A stretch of 44,069 bases of DNA from an uncultured Muribaculaceae bacterium (GCA_910578035.1 CAJTOB010000021.1:1-44069), one strand, 5' to 3'; positions 35,144 through 42,195 are shown, counted from the first letter of the stretch. A program made the numbers and translations. The notes: generated by a model from the letters alone, not told the origin.

Positions 35144-36790
35144 ATGAAACGACTGCCATTCCTCATACTCATAGCAGCCTCAATACTCGTCTGCGGCTGC
35201 CACCGCCACGACGCCTTCTTCCAAAGCGTCGAAGACCTCATCGACTCAGCCCCCGACTCGGCCCTCGCCCTCGCAGAGGCATTCGAGCCCTTCGGCCGGG
35301 CCGAAAAAGCACGCCGCATACTCCTTATAACCAAAGCTAAAAGCAAAGCATACATCGACATCGCCGACGACTCAATCATCGAAACCGCCGTCGACTACTA
35401 CCGCGGCCGCAACGACTCCCTCGAAGTCCAGGCCCTCTACTACAGCGCCGCCCGACAACACTCACTCGCAGACTTCGAACAAGCACTCTACCGACTTACA
35501 ATAGCAGAAGAAAAAGCCGACCAAATCAACGACATCTTCTATCTCGCCATGATACAACGCCTGGCCTCTGACTGCTACAACGAACTATACGTAACTGACC
35601 GGGCACAAGAATACGCCATCAAAGCTTGCAACAATTTCAAACGCGCAGGCAAAACCCGCCATGCCGTATGGTGTGAACTCATTGTCGCCAATGCATTGAC
35701 CAGCAACAAAGCAGACTCCGCAATTACAATACTCAACCACAATATCAATCCAGATGATCCGTTTTTCAATAGCGAATGGCACAGGATAATGGCTCATGCT
35801 CAATTTAAGACAGGCAATCACTCCGAAGCCATCAATAACTACATCTGGCTGATAAATAATACATCAAACCTCCTTGAGAGTTGTCATTATTCAAGACTCT
35901 CCGAATGTTTTATACATACTAATGACATTACCAGAGCAAAAGATGCTTTAAAAGTAGCATCTAATATTAGTAAATCTCGGAAAGATAGCGCTCATGTCGG
36001 TTTTATTGAATCAAAAATTCATGCGGCAGAGGGTAATTTCGAACTAGCCTTATCATCATACCAAAAATCAAGCGAATGGTTGAATTATAAATATGATAAA
36101 TTACTGACTCATCCATATTACCAAAGAATTGATGATAATCTGAAGGAAAGAAACAGACAGTATATAAAACAAGCCAAAGTCGAAAAGAAACTACGTCTTT
36201 ATGCCACAGCTTTGATATTCCTCACAATTATAATAGCGACGACTATAATAATGGTTATCCGGAAAGATAACAAAACAAAAAAATATCGCATTAGTCTATT
36301 AATGGCTCAAGCCGGTGAACTTAAATCTGAACTCAATTTACTGAACGAAAACAACGAGAAAGCAAACAGCGAAACTCAAAGCATGTTGGACAATCATATC
36401 CATCTGCTTAATAATATATGCAGCGAATGGTATCTTCTCCCCGAAAACAAGAAAACAGATAAACTATTCGGTAAAAAAATAGGAAGTGTCCTCTCAGAAA
36501 TAAATTCAGATGAAGCTCTTCAAAACTTCGAGACCCTTATCAACAGATACCATAATAATATTATTGAGCGTATCGCCAAGGCCTGTCCGAAACTTACCAA
36601 AGAGAACAAACGAATCATTATCTACCTCACCCTCGGTCTCTCCTACGACTCAATCTGCTTCCTGATATCTAAAAGCAAAAGCACTTTCGCAGTCTACCGC
36701 CACAGACTCAAAAGAACCATCGAAGATAGCGACCTTGAACACAAAGAGGACGTGATAAAACACCTATTCCGCTATCAATCAGACAAATAA
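35144..36790 (+). CDS. TPR lipoprotein with a transmembrane segment and C-terminal HTH (regulator)
   Basis: A 548-residue protein. It begins with a lipoprotein signal (lipobox VCGC, Cys19). Residues ~25-330 are helical repeats of TPR type (for example EVQALYYSAARQHSLADFEQ and MAHAQFKTGNHSEAINNYIW). One transmembrane helix follows (LYATALIFLTIIIATTIIMV, ~348-368), then a coiled coil rich in Leu/Glu/Asn (~375-415) and a C-terminal LuxR-like helix-turn-helix (LTKENKRIIIYLTLGLS, then KSKSTFAVYRHRLKR). This layout puts the repeats in the periplasm and the HTH in the cytoplasm, as in one-component membrane regulators. Base composition changes inside the gene: GC-rich for about 550 bases, then AT-rich. 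A terminator abuts its start. It probably controls the small exported genes downstream (inference). Confidence 0.8.
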   Translation: MKRLPFLILIAASILVCGCHRHDAFFQSVEDLIDSAPDSALALAEAFEPFGRAEKARRILLITKAKSKAYIDIADDSIIETAVDYYRGRNDSLEVQALYYSAARQHSLADFEQALYRLTIAEEKADQINDIFYLAMIQRLASDCYNELYVTDRAQEYAIKACNNFKRAGKTRHAVWCELIVANALTSNKADSAITILNHNINPDDPFFNSEWHRIMAHAQFKTGNHSEAINNYIWLINNTSNLLESCHYSRLSECFIHTNDITRAKDALKVASNISKSRKDSAHVGFIESKIHAAEGNFELALSSYQKSSEWLNYKYDKLLTHPYYQRIDDNLKERNRQYIKQAKVEKKLRLYATALIFLTIIIATTIIMVIRKDNKTKKYRISLLMAQAGELKSELNLLNENNEKANSETQSMLDNHIHLLNNICSEWYLLPENKKTDKLFGKKIGSVLSEINSDEALQNFETLINRYHNNIIERIAKACPKLTKENKRIIIYLTLGLSYDSICFLISKSKSTFAVYRHRLKRTIEDSDLEHKEDVIKHLFRYQSDK

Positions 36791-36825
36791 AATCATCCAC
36801 CGCTTATCCACCTGTAAACCAGCAG

Positions 36826-36916
36826 ATTACACAGGAAAATACACCATGTAATAATTTAACCTTTCAAGCCGCCACTTACTTCTTAATTTTCAATACATTA
36901 CACATAGCAATGTAAT
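36826..36916 (+). promoter_or_regulatory. Two ATTACA/TGTAAT inverted pairs (candidate operator)
   Basis: ATTACA at 36826-36831 and 36897-36902, each followed by its inverse TGTAAT at 36847-36852 and 36911-36916. All lie between the HTH regulator's stop and the promoter at 36938. The spacers are 15 and 8 bases. Confidence 0.4.
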
Positions 36917-36937
36917 CATATGTTATCGGCAAATTTC

Positions 36938-36969
36938 TTGTAAATACCACCTTCTAATACCTAATTTTG
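36938..36969 (+). promoter_or_regulatory. Promoter of the small secreted-protein genes
   Basis: TTG (36938-36940) and TAATTTTG (36962-36969) are 21 bases apart, a good Bacteroidota promoter match, 27 bases before the ATG at 36997. Confidence 0.65.
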
Positions 36970-36996
36970 CAATGTCAATCCTAATTCAAAAGACAT

Positions 36997-37282
36997 ATGC
37001 AAAAATTAATTTCTACACTTCTACTTATTCTATTGTTCAGTGCATCTATTGCAGCAGAGGACAATACGCCGACCTCAATGGGAATCCCCATAACAATAGA
37101 GAAAAATAAATCTATCAATCGCTACCCGCAGGCACCTGCGCGAATCCCGGTGGTATGCAGCCACGACGATATCTGGAGTATTTAATCAGAAGGGCTCCAA
37201 CTACGAACTCGATGCTGGTAGCTATAGAGGAAATACAAATTACAATAATTATATTCACTTAGTGATGTATGACAAACCCTAA
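36997..37282 (+). pseudogene. Small secreted protein gene with a probable frameshift
   Basis: The first frame (36997-37185) encodes 62 residues: a signal peptide (QKLISTLLLILLFSASIAA), a spacer with TSMGIPITIEKNKS, then ARIPVVCSHDD, and stops at TAA. From about 37170 a frame offset by +1 stays open to TAA 37280-37282 and reads SGVFNQKGSNYELDAGSYRG then NTNYNNYIHLVMYDKP, which looks like a real beta-strand C-terminus. Joined, they give a ~94-residue exported protein reminiscent of the small DUF3244-like Bacteroidota families; that resemblance is from memory. The second frame also overlaps the next gene's ATG by 14 bases, a normal coupling arrangement. It is either a broken gene, a base error or a shifted reading frame. 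Confidence 0.6.
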
Positions 37283-37658
37283 ATTTCTGAAATATTTCTA
37301 CTTGATATCAGTCTTGACAATCCTTTCCTTACTAACGGCCTCATGCGAATTTGAATACGACAATAATGGATATCCCAAGACTGTCATCATTCCCGCAGAA
37401 GGAGGCACTATCCGTGCTAAAGGAAAAACGCCCACATACGTCTTTTGGATAAAGAACGCAACTGATACCGGCTATAGCGAGCCTACATTGCCTGTTATAA
37501 GCGCCTCATTAGAATGGCTTACTGTAACTTCAATCCCAGAGGAAAACACGCTTATATTTGAAGCTACACCTCAAAAAGAGAATGAGTCAAGAAGCCTGGA
37601 TGTATCAGGAATTATTGATAAAGCAAGTATTTTTGAGATAAAAGTAATCAGAGAATAA
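37269..37658 (+). CDS. Small BACON-like lipoprotein
   Basis: A 129-residue lipoprotein: signal peptide with lipobox LTASC (Cys26) then EFEYD, an acidic start favouring surface exposure. The mature part (~40-129) resembles a single BACON beta-sandwich, with the order TVIIPAEGGTIRAKGK, ASLEWLTVTS, NTLIFEATPQKENESRSLDV and final EIKVIRE. BACON domains in Bacteroidota are often attached to glycan- or mucin-binding proteins, but here the domain stands alone. The start overlaps the end of the shifted frame upstream, suggesting coupled expression. It is AT-richer than the chromosome around it. Function unknown. Confidence 0.75.
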   Translation: MTNPKFLKYFYLISVLTILSLLTASCEFEYDNNGYPKTVIIPAEGGTIRAKGKTPTYVFWIKNATDTGYSEPTLPVISASLEWLTVTSIPEENTLIFEATPQKENESRSLDVSGIIDKASIFEIKVIRE

Positions 37659-37671
37659 CGCAGCAGCGAGT

Positions 37672-37704
37672 CAGACCCGCCAACTCAGAAATTGCGCGGG
37701 TCTG
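37672..37704 (+). terminator. Hairpin after the BACON-like lipoprotein gene
   Basis: CAGACCCGC (37672-37680) pairs with GCGGGTCTG (37696-37704), 14 bases after the stop. No T-tract follows, so termination is uncertain. Confidence 0.5.
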
Positions 37705-37714
37705 CCTCACCTCA

Positions 37715-37746
37715 TTTGCCAAACAAGAAAATTTCGTGTACATTTG
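37715..37746 (+). promoter_or_regulatory. Promoter of the small beta-barrel gene
   Basis: TTTG (37715-37718) and TACATTTG (37739-37746), exactly 20 bases apart, 28 bases before the ATG. Confidence 0.78.
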
Positions 37747-37774
37747 CTCCATTTCAAAGTATATATAAACCGCC

Positions 37775-38347
37775 ATGAAAACATTTTCTAAACTATTTTT
37801 TGCTCTTATCATATCATTCACGGCCATTCTGCCGGCCAAGGCCGCGGAGCCACTGCGCGTACAGAACTTCGAGGGCGGCATTGGTTTACTTAGGAACAGC
37901 ATATCTCTGGGAGCACCCAGCGGTTTGGAAGCAGGAGGAACTGCATTGCCTTTACTTTTGGCTTCGGCAGAAGTCCGCTTAAATCTCCCCAATACTCCAT
38001 GGGATATCGGTGTCTGTTATTCATATATCGATGCTGCTTATATAGACGATGATTGTCCGGGATTTCACGGTAATGAAAGTTTCATGTTTGGCGTCTGCTC
38101 GCACTATAACCTCCGGCAGGGCCGCAAAGTGAATCCATACTTCGGCCTTGGTGCCGGCGTTGCCTTATGGGATCCTTTCGATGGCAAGGCCGGTTTTGCC
38201 ATCGAGCCCCGCGTAGGCGTAGAGTTTTTATATCATATCCGTCTGAGCCTCGAGTGCCAGATTTCACGCAAGTACTACAACGCCGTCGGCCTCACCCTCG
38301 GCTTCGTCATCGGCGGCCGCCCCAAGAAACCCAAAAAGACAGAATAA
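37775..38347 (+). CDS. Small outer-membrane beta-barrel protein
   Basis: A 190-residue protein with a signal peptide ending AKA. It is followed by alternating-hydrophobicity strands typical of an eight-stranded barrel: NFEGGIGLLRNSISLGAP, LLASAEVRLNLP, DIGVCYSYIDAAYI, FGVCSHYNLRQGRKVNPYFG, LGAGVALWDPF, FAIEPRVGVEF and VGLTLGFVIGGR. It ends with a basic tail. The fold is like opacity/OmpA-type barrels, but no OmpA peptidoglycan-binding domain is present. It has its own promoter. Codon use moves from AT-rich at the 5' end back to the GC-rich host style at the 3' end. Function unknown. Confidence 0.78.
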   Translation: MKTFSKLFFALIISFTAILPAKAAEPLRVQNFEGGIGLLRNSISLGAPSGLEAGGTALPLLLASAEVRLNLPNTPWDIGVCYSYIDAAYIDDDCPGFHGNESFMFGVCSHYNLRQGRKVNPYFGLGAGVALWDPFDGKAGFAIEPRVGVEFLYHIRLSLECQISRKYYNAVGLTLGFVIGGRPKKPKKTE

Positions 38348-38379
38348 CCCCCAAAAACCTCCCCCCCAAAAAAAAACTT

Positions 38380-38455
38380 GCCCTCCGCCCCTAAAAAAGA
38401 CCTCGCACCCCGCCCCTCGTACCTCGCCCCTCGCCCCTCGTACCTAAAAAAAAAA
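38380..38455 (+). repeat. C-rich heptanucleotide array with A-tracts (array D)
   Basis: Units CGCCCCT and CGTACCT repeat head to tail from about 38411 to 38445 and end in a run of ten A. A 28-base segment (38411-38438) is identical to 40154-40181 in array E. The stretch 38348-38400 is also low-complexity C- and A-runs. It lies just upstream of the promoter of the next gene. Confidence 0.85.
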
Positions 38456-38459
38456 TTCG

Positions 38460-38467
38460 TATCTTTG
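38460..38467 (+). promoter_or_regulatory. -7 element before the YczE-type gene
   Basis: TATCTTTG followed by CAG fits TAnnTTTG, 25 bases before the ATG. The -33 position falls in the repeat array's C/T-rich sequence. Confidence 0.6.
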
Positions 38468-38492
38468 CAGTGGTAAAAAGAAAGGTTTTTCA

Positions 38493-39143
38493 ATGAAATC
38501 ACTGGCATTAAGGTATGTAATTTTCACTATTGGTTTATTCTTCCTCTCTCTCGGCGTAGTCTTCATAGTCCGTTCATCGCTTGGCACAACGCCCATATCA
38601 AGCATCAACTACGTCCTGTCGCTCAACACACCGCTTACGCTCGGCACCGCGACATTCATCATCAACATGCTGCTTATCGTCGGCCAATTCTGGCTCATTC
38701 GCGGCTTCGGAACCACCAAAGACCGCGCCGAGATACTCCTGCAGATACCCTTTTCATTCATCTTCTCGGCATTCATAGACCTCAACATGGCGCTCACGGC
38801 CAACATGACCCCGCCGAACTACCTCTGGGCTCTTGCCACACTCGCTCTCGGCTGCCTCTGCCAGGCTCTTGGCGTCGTTCTCGAACTTAAACCCAACGTA
38901 GCCATCATGAGTGCCGAAGGATTCGTCAAATACGCCTCGCGTCGCTATGGCCGCGAATTCGGACGCCTCAAAGTATGCTTCGACGTAACCCTCGTAAGCC
39001 TCGCCGTCGTTTGCTCGCTCGCCCTCTCCGGCCGCATCGAAGGCGTCCGCGAAGGCTCCGTCGTCGCCGCCCTCGCCACAGGCTACCTCGTCACGGCAAT
39101 CTCCTCGCTCCTGCCGCGTCTCCGCGCCATAATCGCAAAATAA
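38493..39143 (+). CDS. YczE/YitT-type (DUF6198-like) membrane protein
   Basis: An integral membrane protein of 216 residues with five to six hydrophobic segments. The family-like N-terminus is RYVIFTIGLFFLSLGVVFIV then RSSLGTTPISSINYVLS, and later motifs include INMLLIVGQFWLI, GCLCQALGVVLELKPNVAIM, SAEGFVKYASRRYGREFGRL and a final SGRIEGVREGSVVAALATGY. These proteins are widespread in Firmicutes and Bacteroidota; their role is not established to my knowledge. It is monocistronic, with its own promoter directly after a heptad array. It is GC-rich, like the bulk of the window and unlike the preceding island. Confidence 0.8.
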   Translation: MKSLALRYVIFTIGLFFLSLGVVFIVRSSLGTTPISSINYVLSLNTPLTLGTATFIINMLLIVGQFWLIRGFGTTKDRAEILLQIPFSFIFSAFIDLNMALTANMTPPNYLWALATLALGCLCQALGVVLELKPNVAIMSAEGFVKYASRRYGREFGRLKVCFDVTLVSLAVVCSLALSGRIEGVREGSVVAALATGYLVTAISSLLPRLRAIIAK

Positions 39144-39163
39144 GAGAGTATTACCCCCCATAA

Positions 39164-39203
39164 GGCAACAAGGGCCCGCAGCTGTTCGCTACGGGCCCTT
39201 GCC
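39164..39203 (+). terminator. Hairpin after the YczE-type gene
   Basis: AAGGGCCCG (39170-39178) pairs with CGGGCCCTT (39192-39200), extended by GGC/GCC outside a bulge. It is 26 bases after the stop, but no T-tract follows. Confidence 0.55.
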
Positions 39204-39244
39204 GTGTAAAGTCGCCGATACCGGCGGCTCCAAAACATCATTTT

Positions 39245-39334
39245 AATTTATAATCAGATATATAGAATCAGGAGATTAGAATCATCACAGCGCAAACGCC
39301 AATTCATAATTCATAATCCGTAATTCATAATTAA
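39245..39334. repeat. AT-rich heptanucleotide array next to the ECF sigma gene (array C)
   Basis: The right part (39301-39334) reads AATTCAT, AATTCAT, AATCCGT, AATTCAT, AATTAAT in perfect 7-base phase and ends at the sigma-factor stop codon. The left part (39245-39286) keeps a looser 7-base phase (AATTTAT, AATCAGA, TATATAG, AATCAGG, AGATTAG, AATCATC) and is partly complementary. It resembles arrays A and B but is more degenerate. Confidence 0.68.
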
Positions 39335-39844
39335 TCAATAGCGGTAGTCGGCGAAGCGCTCCTGCAGCTTCTTGCGGGCGAAGAAAATGCGGCTCTTAAC
39401 GGTGCCCAGAGGAAGATTCATCTTCTCGGCGATTTCGTTATACTTGTAGCCGGCCACATGCATCGAGAAAGGAATACGGTACTCGTCGGAAAACTCGCTG
39501 ATAGCCTCCGTAATCTCGCTTGCGCCATAGGATTCTTCGGGCGACTCAAAGCCGCTTTCCTGGCTGAGATTGAGATGATAGAGGTTGTCGGTGGTATCCA
39601 CGACTGTAGCAGCACGCACGGTGCGGCGGTAGTTGTTGATGAAGATATTGCGCATTATCGTCATCACCCATGCCTTGAAGTTGGTATTCTCGGCATATTT
39701 GTCCTGATTGTCGAGAGCCTTGAGGGTCGTATCCTGAAGGAGGTCGTAAGCGTCGTCGCGGTTAGATGTGAGCATGAACGCGAAATTGAGAAGATTCGAC
39801 TGAAGGTTCATCAGGTTTGTCTGAAAAGTTGTCGTGGTAGCCAT
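39335..39844 (-). CDS. ECF-type RNA polymerase sigma factor
   Basis: A sigma-70 family protein of 169 residues with only regions 2 and 4. Region 2 (LLNFAFMLTSNRDDAYDLLQ, then KAWVMTIMRNIFINNYRR) binds core polymerase and the -10 element. Region 4 (EYRIPFSMHVAGYKYNEIA, then LPLGTVKSRIFFARKKL) reads the -35 element. The length is normal for ECF factors. No anti-sigma factor or FecR-like gene lies next to it, which is unusual for FecI-type members, so control may be at transcription or by a distant partner. It is flanked by a promoter upstream and a heptad repeat directly after the stop. Confidence 0.93.
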   Translation of the reverse strand: MATTTTFQTNLMNLQSNLLNFAFMLTSNRDDAYDLLQDTTLKALDNQDKYAENTNFKAWVMTIMRNIFINNYRRTVRAATVVDTTDNLYHLNLSQESGFESPEESYGASEITEAISEFSDEYRIPFSMHVAGYKYNEIAEKMNLPLGTVKSRIFFARKKLQERFADYRY

Positions 39845-39896
39845 AATTATGATGATTTTGGAGTTAGTTTTTTCGTCTTTGTTTTGTTTGACGATT

Positions 39897-39926
39897 CAAA
39901 ATTATAGCCAAAATCACCGCCTGCAA
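39897..39926 (-). promoter_or_regulatory. Promoter of the ECF sigma gene
   Basis: On the minus strand TTG (39924-39926) and TAATTTTG (39897-39904) are 19 bases apart. The leader is about 45-50 bases. This housekeeping-type promoter differs from the autoregulated ECF promoters common for such genes. Confidence 0.65.
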
Positions 39927-40017
39927 GATTTTTAATATAAAAATATGTTAATTTGCAAAATCTACCTTTCAATCGCCCATAACCACCTAAATATAAGACA
40001 ATTACAAAGACACAATT

Positions 40018-40062
40018 TTGTTACACAATTGTTACAACCCCATTTTGTCACATCAATGTAAC
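40018..40062. promoter_or_regulatory. Direct TTGTTACA repeats upstream of the ECF sigma promoter
   Basis: Two exact TTGTTACA copies (40018-40025, 40029-40036) are 11 bases apart, about one helical turn. A TTGTCACA (40045-40052) and an inverted TGTAAC (40057-40062) follow. This could be a binding site. It lies in the 345-base gene-free stretch 39845-40189, which also holds the sigma promoter, a hairpin and array E. Confidence 0.3.
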
Positions 40063-40080
40063 CAAAAAATTTGTTCCAGC

Positions 40081-40098
40081 GGCTAACTTCAGTTAGCC
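40081..40098. other. Perfect small hairpin upstream of array E
   Basis: GGCTAAC (40081-40087) and GTTAGCC (40092-40098) with loop TTCA. It has no T-tract on the plus strand and sits on the far side of array E from the malY-type gene. It may be the terminator for that gene, read on the minus strand, although no T run follows there either. Confidence 0.4.
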
Positions 40099-40130
40099 CC
40101 TCCCCCCCTCAAAAAAAGAACTCGCCCCCC

Positions 40131-40188
40131 GCACCTCGCCCCTAAAAAAAAAACGCCCCTCGTACCTCGCCCCTCGCCCCTAAAAAAA
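40131..40188 (-). repeat. C-rich heptanucleotide array with A-tracts (array E)
   Basis: CGCACCT, CGCCCCT, a run of ten A, then CGCCCCT, CGTACCT, CGCCCCT, CGCCCCT and a run of eight A. The segment 40154-40181 is identical to 38411-38438 in array D. It ends two bases from the stop codon of the minus-strand lyase gene. Confidence 0.85.
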
Positions 40189-40189
40189 A

Positions 40190-41350
40190 CTACCTCAAAG
40201 CCTTCGCTATCCGCGAAAGCCCCTCCTCAAGCCGAGCTCTCGGGCATGCCAGATTGATGCGTATAAAACCCTCGCCGCCCGGACCGTAATCCGGCCCCGG
40301 GCTCACCTTCACCTTGTGCACCTCTTCCAGACAACGGCATAACTCAGAGGTAACCATTCCGCAGGCCGATACATCCACCCACAGCAGATATGTACCCTCC
40401 AGAGGCGTCACTCGGCACTGCGGCATATTCTCAGCAAAAAAGCGCCTTGCAAAGCAATAATTATCCCACAGATAACTCCGCAGACCGTCTAGCCACTCCT
40501 CTCCCTTATCATATGCAGCCATAGTGGCGACAACGCCGAAAGGGTTGACATCGCACACCTCGTTATCATTGATTGCACGGTCTATTTTTGCCCGAACACC
40601 CTCATCTGCGGCAATGATATTGGCAATCTGCAGCCCGGCGATGTTGAAAGCCTTGCTCGGCGACACACAGATGGCCGCACGGCGCTGGAAATCGTCGCCG
40701 AGTGTACCGTAGGGTGTATAGTCGTGGCCGTCGAAAGTCAGCTCGCAGTGTATCTCGTCGGAAATCACAAACACATCATTTTCAAGACAGATGCGCGCCA
40801 CTCGCTCCAGCTCATCACGACGCCACACACGCCCCGACGGATTGTGCGGATTGCACAGCACCAGCAGACGGGCGGCCGGATCGGCGGCACGCCTCGCGAG
40901 ATCGTCGAAGTCTATGCTGTAGCGGCCGTCGGCGTCGCGCAGAAGCATGATGGCAGACAACTCGCAGCCATTGTTGCGAATCGACGAGTAGAAGCAGTTA
41001 TAGGCCGGCGTCTGCAGTATCACCTTGTCGCCCGGCCTTGTCATTGCCTTTATAATGGCCGACACCGCCGGCACCACTCCTGAGGTATATATCACCCGGT
41101 CGGCATCGAACGACCAGCCATGTCGGCGCGTAAACCAGCGGTCGCATGCGCGGTAGTATTCAGCCGGCACCTTGGTATAACCGAACACCCCGTGCTCCAC
41201 ACGGCTCTTCAGCGCCTCAATGATGGCCGGCGCAGTGCGGAAATCCATATCGGCCACCCACATCGGTATCACCTCGGGGTCGGCCGCCGTATCCCATTTA
41301 TAAGACCCCGAGCCGCGGCGGTCGGGCACTTCGTCGAAATTATAGCTCAT
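40190..41350 (-). CDS. MalY/PatB-family PLP-dependent cystathionine beta-lyase / aminotransferase
   Basis: A fold-type I PLP enzyme of 386 residues. The opening YNFDEVPDRRGSGSYKWD and VIPMWVADMDFRTAPAI are typical of MalY/PatB C-S lyases. Further motifs are VFGYTKVPAEYYRA, YTSGVVPAVSAIIKAM, LCNPHNPSGRVW, FVISDEIHCELTFDGH and the PLP lysine in SPSKAFNIAGLQIAN. Family members cleave cystathionine or cysteine, releasing homocysteine or sulfide; some act in regulation. A role in methionine or sulfur metabolism fits the window's metYFH operon but is not proven. It overlaps the upstream DUF3737 gene by ATGA. Confidence 0.9.
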   Translation of the reverse strand: MSYNFDEVPDRRGSGSYKWDTAADPEVIPMWVADMDFRTAPAIIEALKSRVEHGVFGYTKVPAEYYRACDRWFTRRHGWSFDADRVIYTSGVVPAVSAIIKAMTRPGDKVILQTPAYNCFYSSIRNNGCELSAIMLLRDADGRYSIDFDDLARRAADPAARLLVLCNPHNPSGRVWRRDELERVARICLENDVFVISDEIHCELTFDGHDYTPYGTLGDDFQRRAAICVSPSKAFNIAGLQIANIIAADEGVRAKIDRAINDNEVCDVNPFGVVATMAAYDKGEEWLDGLRSYLWDNYCFARRFFAENMPQCRVTPLEGTYLLWVDVSACGMVTSELCRCLEEVHKVKVSPGPDYGPGGEGFIRINLACPRARLEEGLSRIAKALR

Positions 41351-42189
41351 CGCACAGATATTTTACAGTCGGCCGGAGCAAGCACATGCTCGTCTATTAT
41401 TATTTCGCCGATAGAATCGGCCTCGATAGAGCCCGAGCGCGGATTTTTCACCGATGTTATATTACCTTTTATGTCGGCACGAAGCTCGCTGTCCTCGAAA
41501 GCGAGGTCACAGTCGGGCGCGAAGGTGCAGTTGTCCAGAATAAGCCCCTCGGCGTAGCACAGCGGCTGGGTGCCGGCTATGCGGCAGTTGACAAGGCGCA
41601 GATTGCGCGAATGCCAACCCAGATACTCGCCCGTAAGCTCCGAATCATACACGGTCACATTGTCGGTATTCCAGAAGGCATCTTTCGAGTCTATGCGCGC
41701 GTTGCGGATCACCACATCGCTGCAATACTGGAACGAATAGTTGCCCTGCTGGCGGTAGCCGTCGATATCGATACCGCGGCAATGCATAAAAAGATAGTCG
41801 GCATTTGCTACTTCCACATCGCGCAGCTTTATGTCGCTGCAGTGCCAGAGGGTCTCCTGAGCGTCGGGAATCCTCACGCCGCGGAGGTCTACCCCCTGCA
41901 TTTCGCGAAACATCTTGGGAGCTTCCACAAGCGTGTCGCGCATCACACACCCGCGCGAATACCACAGCGCGGCACGAGCCCCGGGCGTGAACACACAATT
42001 CTCCACCCGGAAACCGTCGGTGTGCCAAAAAGGATATTTACCCTCGAAACGGCAGTCGACAGCCTCAATATTGCGGGTGCATTTGAGGGCCGATTCACCG
42101 GCATGAATTGTCACATGCTCCAGGCGCAAATCACGGGCGGCAAAAAGAGGACGCTCGCCTCCGAATTCTTTATTACTTATAGTTTCCAT
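41347..42189 (-). CDS. DUF3737 family protein (right-handed beta-helix-like)
   Basis: A 280-residue protein from a family of unknown function. It is built of short repeating strands typical of a beta-helix, with many polar turns: IEAVDCRFEGKYPFWHTDGF, RVENCVFTPGARAALWYSRG, KLRDVEVANADYLFMHCRGI and VYDSELTGEYLGWHSRNLRL. No signal peptide is present, so it is probably cytoplasmic. The frame is open from 42225, but METISNKEFGGERPLF, starting at 42189, is the usual family N-terminus. Its stop overlaps the start of the MalY/PatB-type gene, so the two are translated together. It could be an assembly or accessory protein for that enzyme (speculative). Confidence 0.85.
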   Translation of the reverse strand: METISNKEFGGERPLFAARDLRLEHVTIHAGESALKCTRNIEAVDCRFEGKYPFWHTDGFRVENCVFTPGARAALWYSRGCVMRDTLVEAPKMFREMQGVDLRGVRIPDAQETLWHCSDIKLRDVEVANADYLFMHCRGIDIDGYRQQGNYSFQYCSDVVIRNARIDSKDAFWNTDNVTVYDSELTGEYLGWHSRNLRLVNCRIAGTQPLCYAEGLILDNCTFAPDCDLAFEDSELRADIKGNITSVKNPRSGSIEADSIGEIIIDEHVLAPADCKISVR

Positions 42190-42195
42190 AGGTTG

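Noticed and set aside
38380..40188. CRISPR array at the short tandem repeats
   Set aside because: Units are 7 bases without unique spacers of constant length, and no cas genes are present.
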